Origin: CAZBQG01 sp964493945
Lineage (GTDB): Bacteria; Pseudomonadota; Alphaproteobacteria; Rhodospirillales; UBA2165
Length of the DNA: 14,350 bases
Assembly: GCA_964493945.1 (NCBI GenBank)
Contig: CAZBQG010000105.1
Location: forward strand, 1 to 14,350
Reading direction: 5' to 3'
Of the stretch, positions 1-5,767 are shown piece after piece. The notes beneath the pieces were generated by a model, which had not been told where the DNA came from, made no database searches, and saw only the letters and a program-made list of their open reading frames with translations. The translations under genes were made by a program, and so were the position numbers. Numbering within the stretch: the stretch's first letter is position 1; each line of letters opens with the position of its first letter.

Positions 1-591
1 CAATTTGCATACAAAAACATCGATTATCTTGAGTTCCGGCTCATCCATCCCGTTATAGAGATGGTTGAGGAACATGTCTTTGGTCAGGGTGGTTCCCTTG
101 CGCAAGGACAGCAATTCTAAAATACCGTATTCCTTGCCGGTCAGATGAACCGGTTGGCCATCGACTTCGGCGGTTCTGGCATCCAGGTTTACCGCCAGTT
201 TGCCCGTGCGGATAACCGAATCCGAATGGCCTTTTGACCGCCTGATAATGGCGTGAATGCGGGCGATCAATTCATCTTTGTTGAAGGGTTTTGTCAGGTA
301 ATCATCGGCACCCGAGCCAAAGCCCTTAACCTTGTTTTCCGCCTCGGTCAGGCCGGAAAGTATGAGGACCGGCGTCTCGACCTTGGCCGAACGCAACCGC
401 CTAAGCACTTCATAGCCGTCCATATCCGGCAGCATGAGGTCCAGAATAATGATGTCGTAATCGTAGAGTTTACCAATTTCCAGGCCATCTTCGCCCAGAT
501 CCGTGGTATCCACTGCCATTCCCGCTAAGGTAAGCATCAACTCCACGCTTTGCGAGGTCGTCGGGTCGTCTTCGACGAAAAGCACACGCAT
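1..591 (-). CDS. ctrA: CtrA response regulator (3' end outside window)
   Basis: DNA-binding two-component response regulator of the OmpR/PhoB class; in Alphaproteobacteria CtrA controls flagellar, chemotaxis and cell-cycle genes. I translated the minus strand by hand: 197 codons run from ATG at 591 to base 1 without a stop. The receiver domain (about 1-120) has the acidic cluster E7-D8-D9, phosphoacceptor D51, S79 and K101. The winged-helix domain begins near 130 and contains the CtrA-typical stretches HLTGKEY, LSLRKGTTLT and GMDEPELKIIDVF. CtrA is usually about 230-240 residues, so roughly 35-45 C-terminal residues, including the wing, lie outside the window. The start is fixed by the conserved MRVLFVEDD opening. 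It is transcribed divergently from fliI across a 185-bp gap, which suggests shared or autoregulated control. Nothing looks damaged. Confidence 0.95.
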   Translation of the reverse strand, partial: MRVLFVEDDPTTSQSVELMLTLAGMAVDTTDLGEDGLEIGKLYDYDIIILDLMLPDMDGYEVLRRLRSAKVETPVLILSGLTEAENKVKGFGSGADDYLTKPFNKDELIARIHAIIRRSKGHSDSVIRTGKLAVNLDARTAEVDGQPVHLTGKEYGILELLSLRKGTTLTKDMFLNHLYNGMDEPELKIIDVFVCKL

Positions 592-776
592 GGCTAAATC
601 TACCTATAAAATTCAGAATTGGGTTAAGAGTAAAGTCCTGGAAGCAAATATTCAAGGGTTGAGGCAAAAGCTTCCGTCAATATTTTGCGAGGGATAATTC
701 GCCTTTACCAAACCTTAAATGGTGGGATTTATTGTAGGCAATCAAATGCAAAGCTTATCCCTTCTCAAATGGGCCA
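592..776. promoter_or_regulatory. Divergent ctrA/fliI intergenic regulatory region
   Basis: This 185-bp AT-richer gap must hold the promoters of ctrA (leftward) and fliI-fliJ (rightward), since both genes start here and no other gene fits. It contains one near-consensus CtrA box (listed separately). A further CtrA half-site-like TTAACCC reads on the minus strand at 627-621, close to the ctrA start. Hexamers such as TATTGT at 730-735 could serve as a -10 for fliI, but I cannot assign transcription starts. Neither ctrA nor fliI has a strong Shine-Dalgarno sequence. Confidence 0.6.
704..719 (+). promoter_or_regulatory. Candidate CtrA-binding box upstream of fliI
   Basis: The sequence TTTA, seven bases, TTAAA matches the known CtrA consensus TTAA-N7-TTAA with one mismatch in the first half-site and exact spacing. 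It sits 58 bp upstream of the fliI start and 113 bp from the ctrA start, in the only gap that could hold their promoters. CtrA control of flagellar genes and of its own gene is known in related bacteria; binding at this particular site is inferred from the motif alone. Confidence 0.45.
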
Positions 777-2120
777 ATGGGTGTGAGTATTTACCTCGAT
801 AATATCGGCGCGGACATAAAGCGGCTCTCCAGCCACAAGGTTTTTGGTCAGGTTTCGGCCGTCCTTGGCATGTTGGTGGAGGTTTCCGGCGCCCAGGGCC
901 AAATGTCGGTGGGGGATCATTGCAAAATAGAAAGCCGCTCCGGGCGCCAGGTGGTTTGCGAGGTGGTCGGGTTCCGCGGAGGCCATGCCTTGATTTTGCC
1001 TTTTGGTACTTTGGAAGGAGTCGGTTTGGGCTGCCGGGTGGAAGTGAGCCAGTCCACCCCGGTCATCTATCCCAGTACGGCCTGGCTGGGCCGGGTGATA
1101 AACGCCTTCGGCGAACCGGTCGACGGGAAAGGTCCGATCGAGCAGGGTGCCACCGCCTTCGCGGTCCAGGGTAATCCGCCCCCGGCCCATCAGCGCCAAA
1201 GGGTGGGTGGCAAGATCGACCTGGGCGTGCGCTGCATGAATGCCTTTCTGACCGTCTGCAAAGGGCAGCGTATGGGCATCTTTTCAGGCTCTGGCGTCGG
1301 GAAATCCACCTTGTTGTCCATGATGGCCCAGAACACCGATGCGGATGTCAGCGTTATCGGGCTGATCGGCGAACGGGGCCGTGAGGCCCGTGAATTTATC
1401 GAAGATGATCTGGGTGAAACGGGACTTGCCCGCAGCGTTATCGTCGTCGCTACATCGGACGAGCCGCCCCTGGTCAGACGCCAGGCGGCCCATCTGACCA
1501 TGACCGTGGCCGAATTTTTCCGTGACCAAAAGTGCGAAGTGCTGTGCCTGATGGACAGCGTCACCCGCTTTGCCATGGCCCAGCGCGAAATCAGCCTTTC
1601 CGCCGGCGAGCCGCCGGCAACACGTGGATATACGCCGACGGTCTTTGCCGAATTGCCGCGTCTTCTGGAGCGCGCCGGGCCGGGACTGGAGGGCCAGGGA
1701 AACATTACGGGCCTGTTCACCGTTTTGGTGGAGGGCGATGACCATAACGAGCCCGTCGCCGATGCGGTTCGCGGCATTTTGGATGGTCATGTGGTTCTGG
1801 ACAGGGCCATCGCCGAAAGGGGCCGGTTCCCGGCGGTCAATATCCTGCGCAGCGTTTCCAGAACCATGCCCCAATGCAACACGGACGTCCAAAACGAGAT
1901 CGTCCAGCGGGCCCGCCAATTGCTGGCAACCTATGAAGATATGGCGGAATTAATCAGGCTGGGCGCCTACCGCCAGGGCTCGGACGCCCTGGTCGATGAG
2001 GCCATCCATTATTTTTCAGGCCTTGAGGAATTCATGCGTCAGAACAAAGGCGACGCGACCGATCTGGAAGGATGTTATGCCCTGCTTGCCCAAGTCCTGG
2101 ACATGACCTATCAATCTTGA
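777..2120 (+). CDS. fliI: Flagellum-specific export ATPase FliI
   Basis: Soluble ATPase of the flagellar type III export apparatus. It works as a hexamer with FliH and FliJ at the cytoplasmic base and helps unload and unfold export substrates for FlhA/FlhB. The 447 residues are full length for the family. The P-loop GSGVGKST is at 171-178, the F1-beta-like GERGRE with the catalytic-type glutamate is at 198-203, and the Walker B aspartate D260 lies in LCLMDSVTR. The F-type ATPase core and a C-terminal helical domain follow. The start is ATG 777; GTG 783 in the same frame is an alternative, and neither has a clear Shine-Dalgarno sequence. It is followed 24 bp later by fliJ, so the two form a plus-strand operon. 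It runs opposite to the main flagellar cluster, and its partner fliH is encoded near 11 kb. Confidence 0.96.
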   Translation: MGVSIYLDNIGADIKRLSSHKVFGQVSAVLGMLVEVSGAQGQMSVGDHCKIESRSGRQVVCEVVGFRGGHALILPFGTLEGVGLGCRVEVSQSTPVIYPSTAWLGRVINAFGEPVDGKGPIEQGATAFAVQGNPPPAHQRQRVGGKIDLGVRCMNAFLTVCKGQRMGIFSGSGVGKSTLLSMMAQNTDADVSVIGLIGERGREAREFIEDDLGETGLARSVIVVATSDEPPLVRRQAAHLTMTVAEFFRDQKCEVLCLMDSVTRFAMAQREISLSAGEPPATRGYTPTVFAELPRLLERAGPGLEGQGNITGLFTVLVEGDDHNEPVADAVRGILDGHVVLDRAIAERGRFPAVNILRSVSRTMPQCNTDVQNEIVQRARQLLATYEDMAELIRLGAYRQGSDALVDEAIHYFSGLEEFMRQNKGDATDLEGCYALLAQVLDMTYQS

Positions 2121-2144
2121 ACCGCTCTAAAGGGAGAATTGGGT

Positions 2145-2564
2145 TTGGCCAAGGATTTCAATACGCTGATCAGATACCATCAATGGATCGTCGATGAAAA
2201 ACGGCGCGCACTCGGCCAGCTTCTGGGTAAGGCAAACAGCCTGGAAAGCGATGCCGCGAATCTGGAAATTGAGATTGTCGACGAACAGGGTGTGGCCAAG
2301 GGCCATTCGGAAGAACTGGGCTTCATCTATGGTGCCTATGCCGAGGCGGCCATCGGCCGGCGGGAAGGGCTGGTCGAACAGAGGGCTGAGGTGGAAGAAA
2401 AAATTACCCTGGCCCAGGCGGAAATGCGCGATGAGTTCCGTGAATTGAAAGTCTATGAAATATCCCAGGAGGCCGAATACAAACGCGCCGAAGAGGAATT
2501 AAATAAGCTCGAGCAGGCCTTCCTGGATGAGGTGGGGCAGCGCTCAAAATCCCGTTTGTCTTAA
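2145..2564 (+). CDS. fliJ: FliJ-like flagellar export protein
   Basis: Probable FliJ, the small coiled-coil protein that inserts into the FliI hexamer and contacts FlhA. The 139-residue product is almost entirely charged helix with heptad-like patterning (for example residues 15-130, rich in E, K, A and L), as expected for the family (about 140-150 residues). Position directly after fliI supports the call more than sequence does, because FliJ proteins are poorly conserved. I choose the TTG at 2145 because AGGGAGAA at 2131-2138 then sits six bases upstream; the in-frame TTG at 2139 would leave almost no spacing. The 3' end overlaps the convergent QueF-like gene by 21 bp. Confidence 0.8.
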   Translation: MAKDFNTLIRYHQWIVDEKRRALGQLLGKANSLESDAANLEIEIVDEQGVAKGHSEELGFIYGAYAEAAIGRREGLVEQRAEVEEKITLAQAEMRDEFRELKVYEISQEAEYKRAEEELNKLEQAFLDEVGQRSKSRLS

Positions 2565-2948
2565 TGTGGCCAGCAAAGACGGGTTGTCCCAACCCGGCTG
2601 GCGGTCTTCCAGCAAAACCGCGTGGCTTGCCGGCTGATCCGGGTCCGCATCCGGCAAGGTAAGCTTCACCTGGACCCACCGGCCCACCACTTCGTTGTTG
2701 ATGTCGCTCATGATGGTGGTCGCCAGGCTTTCCAGATTTTTCCAATCCATGGCGCTCATATTTTTCAGATAAGCGGTAAATGAGGAGGGCTCGAGGATCA
2801 GGTTGTGGGGCACGTAGCGTAATTCGGTGGTGGCATATCCGGCAATTTGGGCAAACCCCACCCGGCCCGACAGGGTGACGGCATAATCTATCCGGCTGTC
2901 CGGATTTTCCGTGGTTTCGAGCAGGTCCCGGCGAAGGTTTGGATTCAT
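2544..2948 (-). CDS. Short QueF-like T-fold protein lacking catalytic cysteine
   Basis: 134-residue protein that I read as a degenerate relative of QueF, the preQ0 reductase of queuosine synthesis. Residues 20-100 follow the QueF T-fold pattern: a beta strand with RYVPHN (44-49), LEPSSF (52-57) with E53 at the position of the nucleobase-binding glutamate, AYL (59-61), then a helix and strand ending in VGRWVQVKL (88-96). The family comparison is from memory and is closest to the non-catalytic N-terminal half of the long E. coli-type QueF. The CPxTGQ motif with the catalytic cysteine and the FHED-like segment are absent; there is no cysteine at all. A reductase activity is therefore unlikely. 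It starts 10 bp after the fliK-like stop without a clear Shine-Dalgarno sequence, so translational coupling is likely, and it is the last gene of the minus-strand run. Its role is unknown; a structural or flagellar-regulatory role is only a guess. Confidence 0.7.
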   Translation of the reverse strand: MNPNLRRDLLETTENPDSRIDYAVTLSGRVGFAQIAGYATTELRYVPHNLILEPSSFTAYLKNMSAMDWKNLESLATTIMSDINNEVVGRWVQVKLTLPDADPDQPASHAVLLEDRQPGWDNPSLLATLRQTGF

Positions 2949-2958
2949 GGTGGGCGTT

Positions 2959-4599
2959 TCAGACGACCAGGCCGGTATCGGTCTGATCGTCTTCCGGGCT
3001 CAGGGATATTTCCACGAATTTTGTATGGGCCTGAAAGGCGATGACCCCATTGACGCCCGCGGCATCGGTGGAATCCATGAAAATCTGATTGATGTCCTTG
3101 CGCATGGGGGCGGGCAGGGGCTCTTCACTGCGGAAAATCAAATCGAACCGCTTCTCGGCACCCCTGATCAAACCATCAAGCTGAATACGGCCCAACCGGC
3201 TCATCTCCACATCTATGAGAAAGCGCGATGTATCCTCGGCTTCCTCTTCCTCATCATCCTGTGCCTTTGTATGCATGCGCACCTGTTCCAGGTTTTCGCC
3301 TGTATAAAATGGGAACATTGCAGTCCGCCAGGCGCCCGCGGGTGTTTCGTTGAAGCTTCTGGACAATTGGCCGAAATCCTCACCCAGCCGTCCCAGAAGA
3401 TCGGGGCGGTCCCGTTCCAACGCGTCGCTGGCACCGCCGCCCAGCCAGAACCTGATATTGCCGCCCTTGAGAGCGGTCAAAAAAAACATGAGACTGGCGG
3501 TCAATTGGCTGTTGGGGCGGGGAACCGTATTGCTCAGGAGTTGTTGCAGGGATTCGGGCGCGGACTGGCCCAGTTGGGTGAGGGCTTCGTCCATGCGCGG
3601 CCATTCTCTGGACAGGAAAATTTCCTGGACACTACTGAGGCCGCTTTGCAGCTTGGGCGGGGTCATTTTCCCGGCAACCTCGAAATTGACCGAACTGCCG
3701 GCCGGCAGGGGTGATTTGGTCTCCAGGGCGAGCAGACCGATGGGGCTTTGTACCAGGGTGGAGCCGCTTGGTGTTGATCCCACGACCCGCCCGGTCAGGA
3801 TGTTGGCTCCCGATCTCAAACTTGGGTTTTGCAATACCGTCGGTGCCTGGCCTCCCGGAGCAAAGGAAATAACGCGAAGATTGGCCTGGGTGCCGGGTAC
3901 AGGATTGTTCGCCGCCGCACCCGGCTGAACCCGCCCACCCGCCGGCTTTTGGCCCTCCTGGGCGCCTCTGTCCGTGATCCTGCCCAGTGTCCCGGATGGG
4001 GTGGCTGGGTTGTTTACCGCACCGGCCGCGGTGGGTGCAGTCTGGCCGGTTTTGCCTGCCGTTTGGGTTCCTCCAGGCAGGGCGCCCGGGCGAAGAACAA
4101 TGGCCTTGACCATCGAACCCAATTCGACGGCCACGGCGGGCGCCGAGCCCGGCGCGGGCTGAGCCTGGCTGGTGCCCGGCATTGGCTGGCCCGCCTGCTG
4201 AGCCGCCGTCTGGGCCGTTTGTGCACCCCCCGGCCCCTTTTGTCCCAGCAACTGTTGCAGAGCGGATTGGATCATTTGGCCGGCCCTGGCCGGGTTCCCC
4301 ACCGCCTTGCCATCCAGGGCCTTCAGGGCCAGTACCAGTTGGGGCGTTAGTTTTTCGATTTGCAGCGCCACGGTCCCGCTGTCGGGCAGGGTTATATTGC
4401 TTTGTAGATTGAGGTTGCCAAACTGGCTGCGGGCCTGGGTCACGCCTTTGTCGGGCGCGCCCATCAAATTCGCCTCGATCAGCGTTCCCAATGGAAGCTG
4501 AGTAAGGGCCGGAGGTGGATTGACCACCGTCAAGGTAGGGGCTGGCGCCGGAACAGGGCCGGGGGGCGGAGACGGTGGAGGCGGAACGACTGTGGTCAT
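2959..4599 (-). CDS. FliK-like flagellar hook-length control protein (divergent)
   Basis: 546-residue protein, probably the hook-length ruler/substrate-specificity switch, which is exported and interacts with FlhB. The N-terminal part (1-30) is a proline tract, and 110-260 is a low-complexity Q/A/G/P-rich region like the extended rulers of FliK proteins. The C-terminal part is ordered: hydrophobic helices at 365-387, an acidic insert at 448-456, and a compact region with LGRIQLDGLIRG (469-480), FDLIFR and FQAHTKFVEI to about 532. This resembles the FliK C-terminal fold in pattern (LG-x-I/V-x-L followed by amphipathic strands), but I see no strict family signature. Position between flhG and the end of the flagellar run supports the role. 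The start is ATG 4599, with only a weak GAGTGA upstream. The main alternative is an unrelated flagellar accessory protein. Confidence 0.6.
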   Translation of the reverse strand: MTTVVPPPPSPPPGPVPAPAPTLTVVNPPPALTQLPLGTLIEANLMGAPDKGVTQARSQFGNLNLQSNITLPDSGTVALQIEKLTPQLVLALKALDGKAVGNPARAGQMIQSALQQLLGQKGPGGAQTAQTAAQQAGQPMPGTSQAQPAPGSAPAVAVELGSMVKAIVLRPGALPGGTQTAGKTGQTAPTAAGAVNNPATPSGTLGRITDRGAQEGQKPAGGRVQPGAAANNPVPGTQANLRVISFAPGGQAPTVLQNPSLRSGANILTGRVVGSTPSGSTLVQSPIGLLALETKSPLPAGSSVNFEVAGKMTPPKLQSGLSSVQEIFLSREWPRMDEALTQLGQSAPESLQQLLSNTVPRPNSQLTASLMFFLTALKGGNIRFWLGGGASDALERDRPDLLGRLGEDFGQLSRSFNETPAGAWRTAMFPFYTGENLEQVRMHTKAQDDEEEEAEDTSRFLIDVEMSRLGRIQLDGLIRGAEKRFDLIFRSEEPLPAPMRKDINQIFMDSTDAAGVNGVIAFQAHTKFVEISLSPEDDQTDTGLVV

Positions 4600-4625
4600 C
4601 GGTCACTCTGGTGTTGCGGTCGATA

Positions 4626-4643
4626 AATTCGCATGGGCGAATT
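4626..4643 (-). other. Short hairpin between flhG and fliK-like genes
   Basis: AATTCGC and GCGAATT form a perfect 7-bp stem with a four-base loop in the 53-bp gap between the flhG stop and the fliK-like start. There is no T-run after it on the minus strand, so it is not a standard intrinsic terminator. It could be an RNA processing or stability hairpin, or chance. Confidence 0.3.
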
Positions 4644-4652
4644 CCGAATGCG

Positions 4653-5441
4653 TCACGCTAGGAGTTTCTCGGCGATCTCTCCCACGTCCATGGCGGCTTC
4701 ACAGTTGGGGAAGCGGACCAATGTGGGCACTTGATTGCGGATCGATTCACGAACCTTGCTGTCGCGCCTGACGACGCCGGCCAGGGGTGGGGAAATCTTG
4801 AGGAACCCTTCGCAGGCCTTGAGGATGGTATTGTAGGTCCGCTCGCCTTCCCGGGTCGAATTGGCCATATTGACGATAACCTGCATATTGATATGCGGGC
4901 TTTCCATATGGGTCAGCTTGATGAACGCATAGGCATCGGTCAGGGATGTGGGATCGTCGGTGGCGATAACCAGACAGGTGCCCACATTTTGGGTGAGCTG
5001 GCGAACCGTGTTTTCCACACCGGCGCCTAGATCAACGATCACCTGGTCATAGGCCTGGGACAGCAAAAGCAGGTCATCACCCAGGGTGCGCAGCCGGTTG
5101 ATGGGAGTATTGGCCAGATTGCCCGTGCCCGAGCGGCCCGGAATGATATCGAACCCACCTTCCTGATAACGGATGGTCGCCTGATTAAGGGGCATCCGCC
5201 CGGCAAGCACGCCGCCCAGATCATGTTTGGGCATCAGGCTCAGCTGGATATCCACATTGGCGAGCCCGATATCGCCATCAAAAAGAAGGGTGCGCTGACC
5301 ACCCTTGGCCAGGGCGTGGGCCAGGGTGATGGCCAGCCAGGTTTTGCCAACGCCGCCCTTGCCCGACGCAATCGCAGTCATTTTGCTCCCTTTGGCCATC
5401 GCATCGGCGCTGGGGGCTGGCGAAGGTTCAGCCGCTATCAT
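4653..5441 (-). CDS. flhG: FlhG (YlxH/MinD-family) flagellar number regulator ATPase
   Basis: MinD/ParA-type ATPase that, with the GTPase FlhF, controls the number and placement of flagella. From ATG 5441 the protein has 262 residues. The deviant Walker A SGKGGVGKT is at 26-34 with signature lysine K28, switch I DGDIGLANVD at 55-64, and the Walker B/switch II region VDLGAG at 136-141. The first 20 residues are a loose A/S/P-rich segment. I prefer ATG 5441 (GGGGAACGG directly upstream) to ATG 5528, which would add 29 residues, the first of them encoded by the neighbouring inverted repeat. It is followed 53 bp later by the fliK-like gene. FlhF, the usual partner, is not encoded next to it. A generic MinD is less likely given the flagellar context. 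Confidence 0.88.
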   Translation of the reverse strand: MIAAEPSPAPSADAMAKGSKMTAIASGKGGVGKTWLAITLAHALAKGGQRTLLFDGDIGLANVDIQLSLMPKHDLGGVLAGRMPLNQATIRYQEGGFDIIPGRSGTGNLANTPINRLRTLGDDLLLLSQAYDQVIVDLGAGVENTVRQLTQNVGTCLVIATDDPTSLTDAYAFIKLTHMESPHINMQVIVNMANSTREGERTYNTILKACEGFLKISPPLAGVVRRDSKVRESIRNQVPTLVRFPNCEAAMDVGEIAEKLLA

Positions 5442-5504
5442 CCGTTCCCCACCAAGGAATTTCCCGTACTTCCATCTGTCCAGTGAAAAGAATTTCGGAT
5501 TGTA

Positions 5505-5536
5505 ATACCAACCTGCACAAATAAACATCGATTGTG
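5505..5536 (+). repeat. Left terminal inverted repeat of the 5505-5738 element
   Basis: This arm pairs with 5707-5738. It differs from its partner at two positions only, 5528 (T against C) and 5531 (A against G, in the same orientation). Read outward on the minus strand it contains an ATG at 5528 that opens a frame running into flhG. Confidence 0.85.
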
Positions 5537-5622
5537 ATCGTTTTGCCCGTTCTCCCGGTAGGAGGGGAGGCGCGGTCGATGCTGGCGCATCGTCAAGCCT
5601 TCCCGACGCCCCGGGGGGTCAC

Positions 5623-5665
5623 CGGGGGGTGTCCCCCCGAACATATTTGCGGGGGGCGCCCCCGC
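5623..5665. other. Pair of adjacent GC hairpins inside the element
   Basis: Two 7-bp G/C stems with three-base loops lie only 9 bp apart: CGGGGGG-tgt-CCCCCCG at 5623-5639 and GCGGGGG-gcg-CCCCCGC at 5649-5665. Neither is followed by a T-run on either strand, so they are not classical intrinsic terminators. Such stems could still slow or stabilise transcripts passing from flhA to flhG. Confidence 0.5.
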
Positions 5666-5706
5666 GGCCCCCGAGAGGGCGGGAAAGGCGACCCGGAGGA
5701 CTGCGC

Positions 5707-5738
5707 CACAACCGGTGTTTATTTGTGCAGGTTGGTAT
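5707..5738 (-). repeat. Right terminal inverted repeat of the 5505-5738 element
   Basis: Inverted partner of 5505-5536. It lies 29 bp after the flhA stop and just downstream of the sigma-54-like motif. Read outward on the plus strand it contains a start codon that would encode the same opening peptide, FICAGWY, as the left arm does in the other direction. Confidence 0.85.
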
Positions 5739-5747
5739 AACATCAAT

Positions 5748-5763
5748 TGCAAGTTCATTGCCT
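5748..5763 (-). promoter_or_regulatory. Candidate sigma-54 (-24/-12) promoter for flhG
   Basis: On the minus strand AGGCAATGAACTTGCA matches the sigma-54 pattern TGGCAY-R-N4-TTGCA with the essential GG and GC dinucleotides at the correct separation and an intact TTGCA. The first T and two less important positions differ. Transcription would start near 5737, at the outer edge of the inverted-repeat element, and run toward flhG. The sigma-54 activator FlbD is encoded in the same cluster, which fits. The motif is short, so chance is possible. Confidence 0.35.
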
Positions 5764-5767
5764 CTCG

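Larger units (their letters stand above)
5505..5738. mobile_element. MITE-like element with 32-bp terminal inverted repeats
   Basis: Positions 5505-5536 and 5738-5707 are inverted copies matching at 30 of 32 bases, with the outer 23 bases (beginning ATACCAACCTG) identical. The 170-bp interior is much more GC-rich than the surroundings and holds compact hairpins: CGATGC/GCATCG at 5577-5592, CGGGGGG/CCCCCCG at 5623-5639 and GCGGGGG/CCCCCGC at 5649-5665. It has no transposase or other convincing reading frame. Small size, long terminal repeats and no coding capacity fit a miniature inverted-repeat transposable element. A TA dinucleotide occurs at each end (5506-5507 and 5736-5737), as for IS630/Tc1-type targets, but TA is palindromic and proves little. 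A structured intergenic repeat or a cis-acting RNA are alternatives. Confidence 0.6.
5442..5767. other. 326-bp non-coding gap between flhA and flhG
   Basis: No credible gene lies here. From the flhA side (minus-strand reading) it holds a sigma-54-like promoter candidate, then the 234-bp inverted-repeat element, then about 63 bp leading to the flhG start with a GGGGAACGG ribosome-binding-like sequence. All other gaps in the minus-strand run are under 60 bp, so this one stands out. Many alphaproteobacterial clusters have flhF next to flhA/flhG; none is present here. Confidence 0.75.

Noticed and set aside
640..675. GGAAGC/GCTTCC inverted repeat upstream of ctrA
   Set aside because: Only six base pairs separated by 24 bases; this is expected by chance and matches no known operator.
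2911..3714. 267-codon plus-strand open frame opposite the fliK-like gene
   Set aside because: It is antisense to the longer minus-strand frame that fits the operon, with no motif or ribosome-binding site; it is judged a shadow.
5442..5528. Longer flhG beginning at the ATG inside the inverted repeat
   Set aside because: The added 29 residues are not FlhG-like and begin in repeat DNA, and ATG 5441 has a plausible ribosome-binding sequence. The in-frame extension is kept as a finding only.
5611..5665. Rho-independent terminator after flhA
   Set aside because: The stems are strong, but neither strand has the following run of T residues, so I list them only as hairpins.
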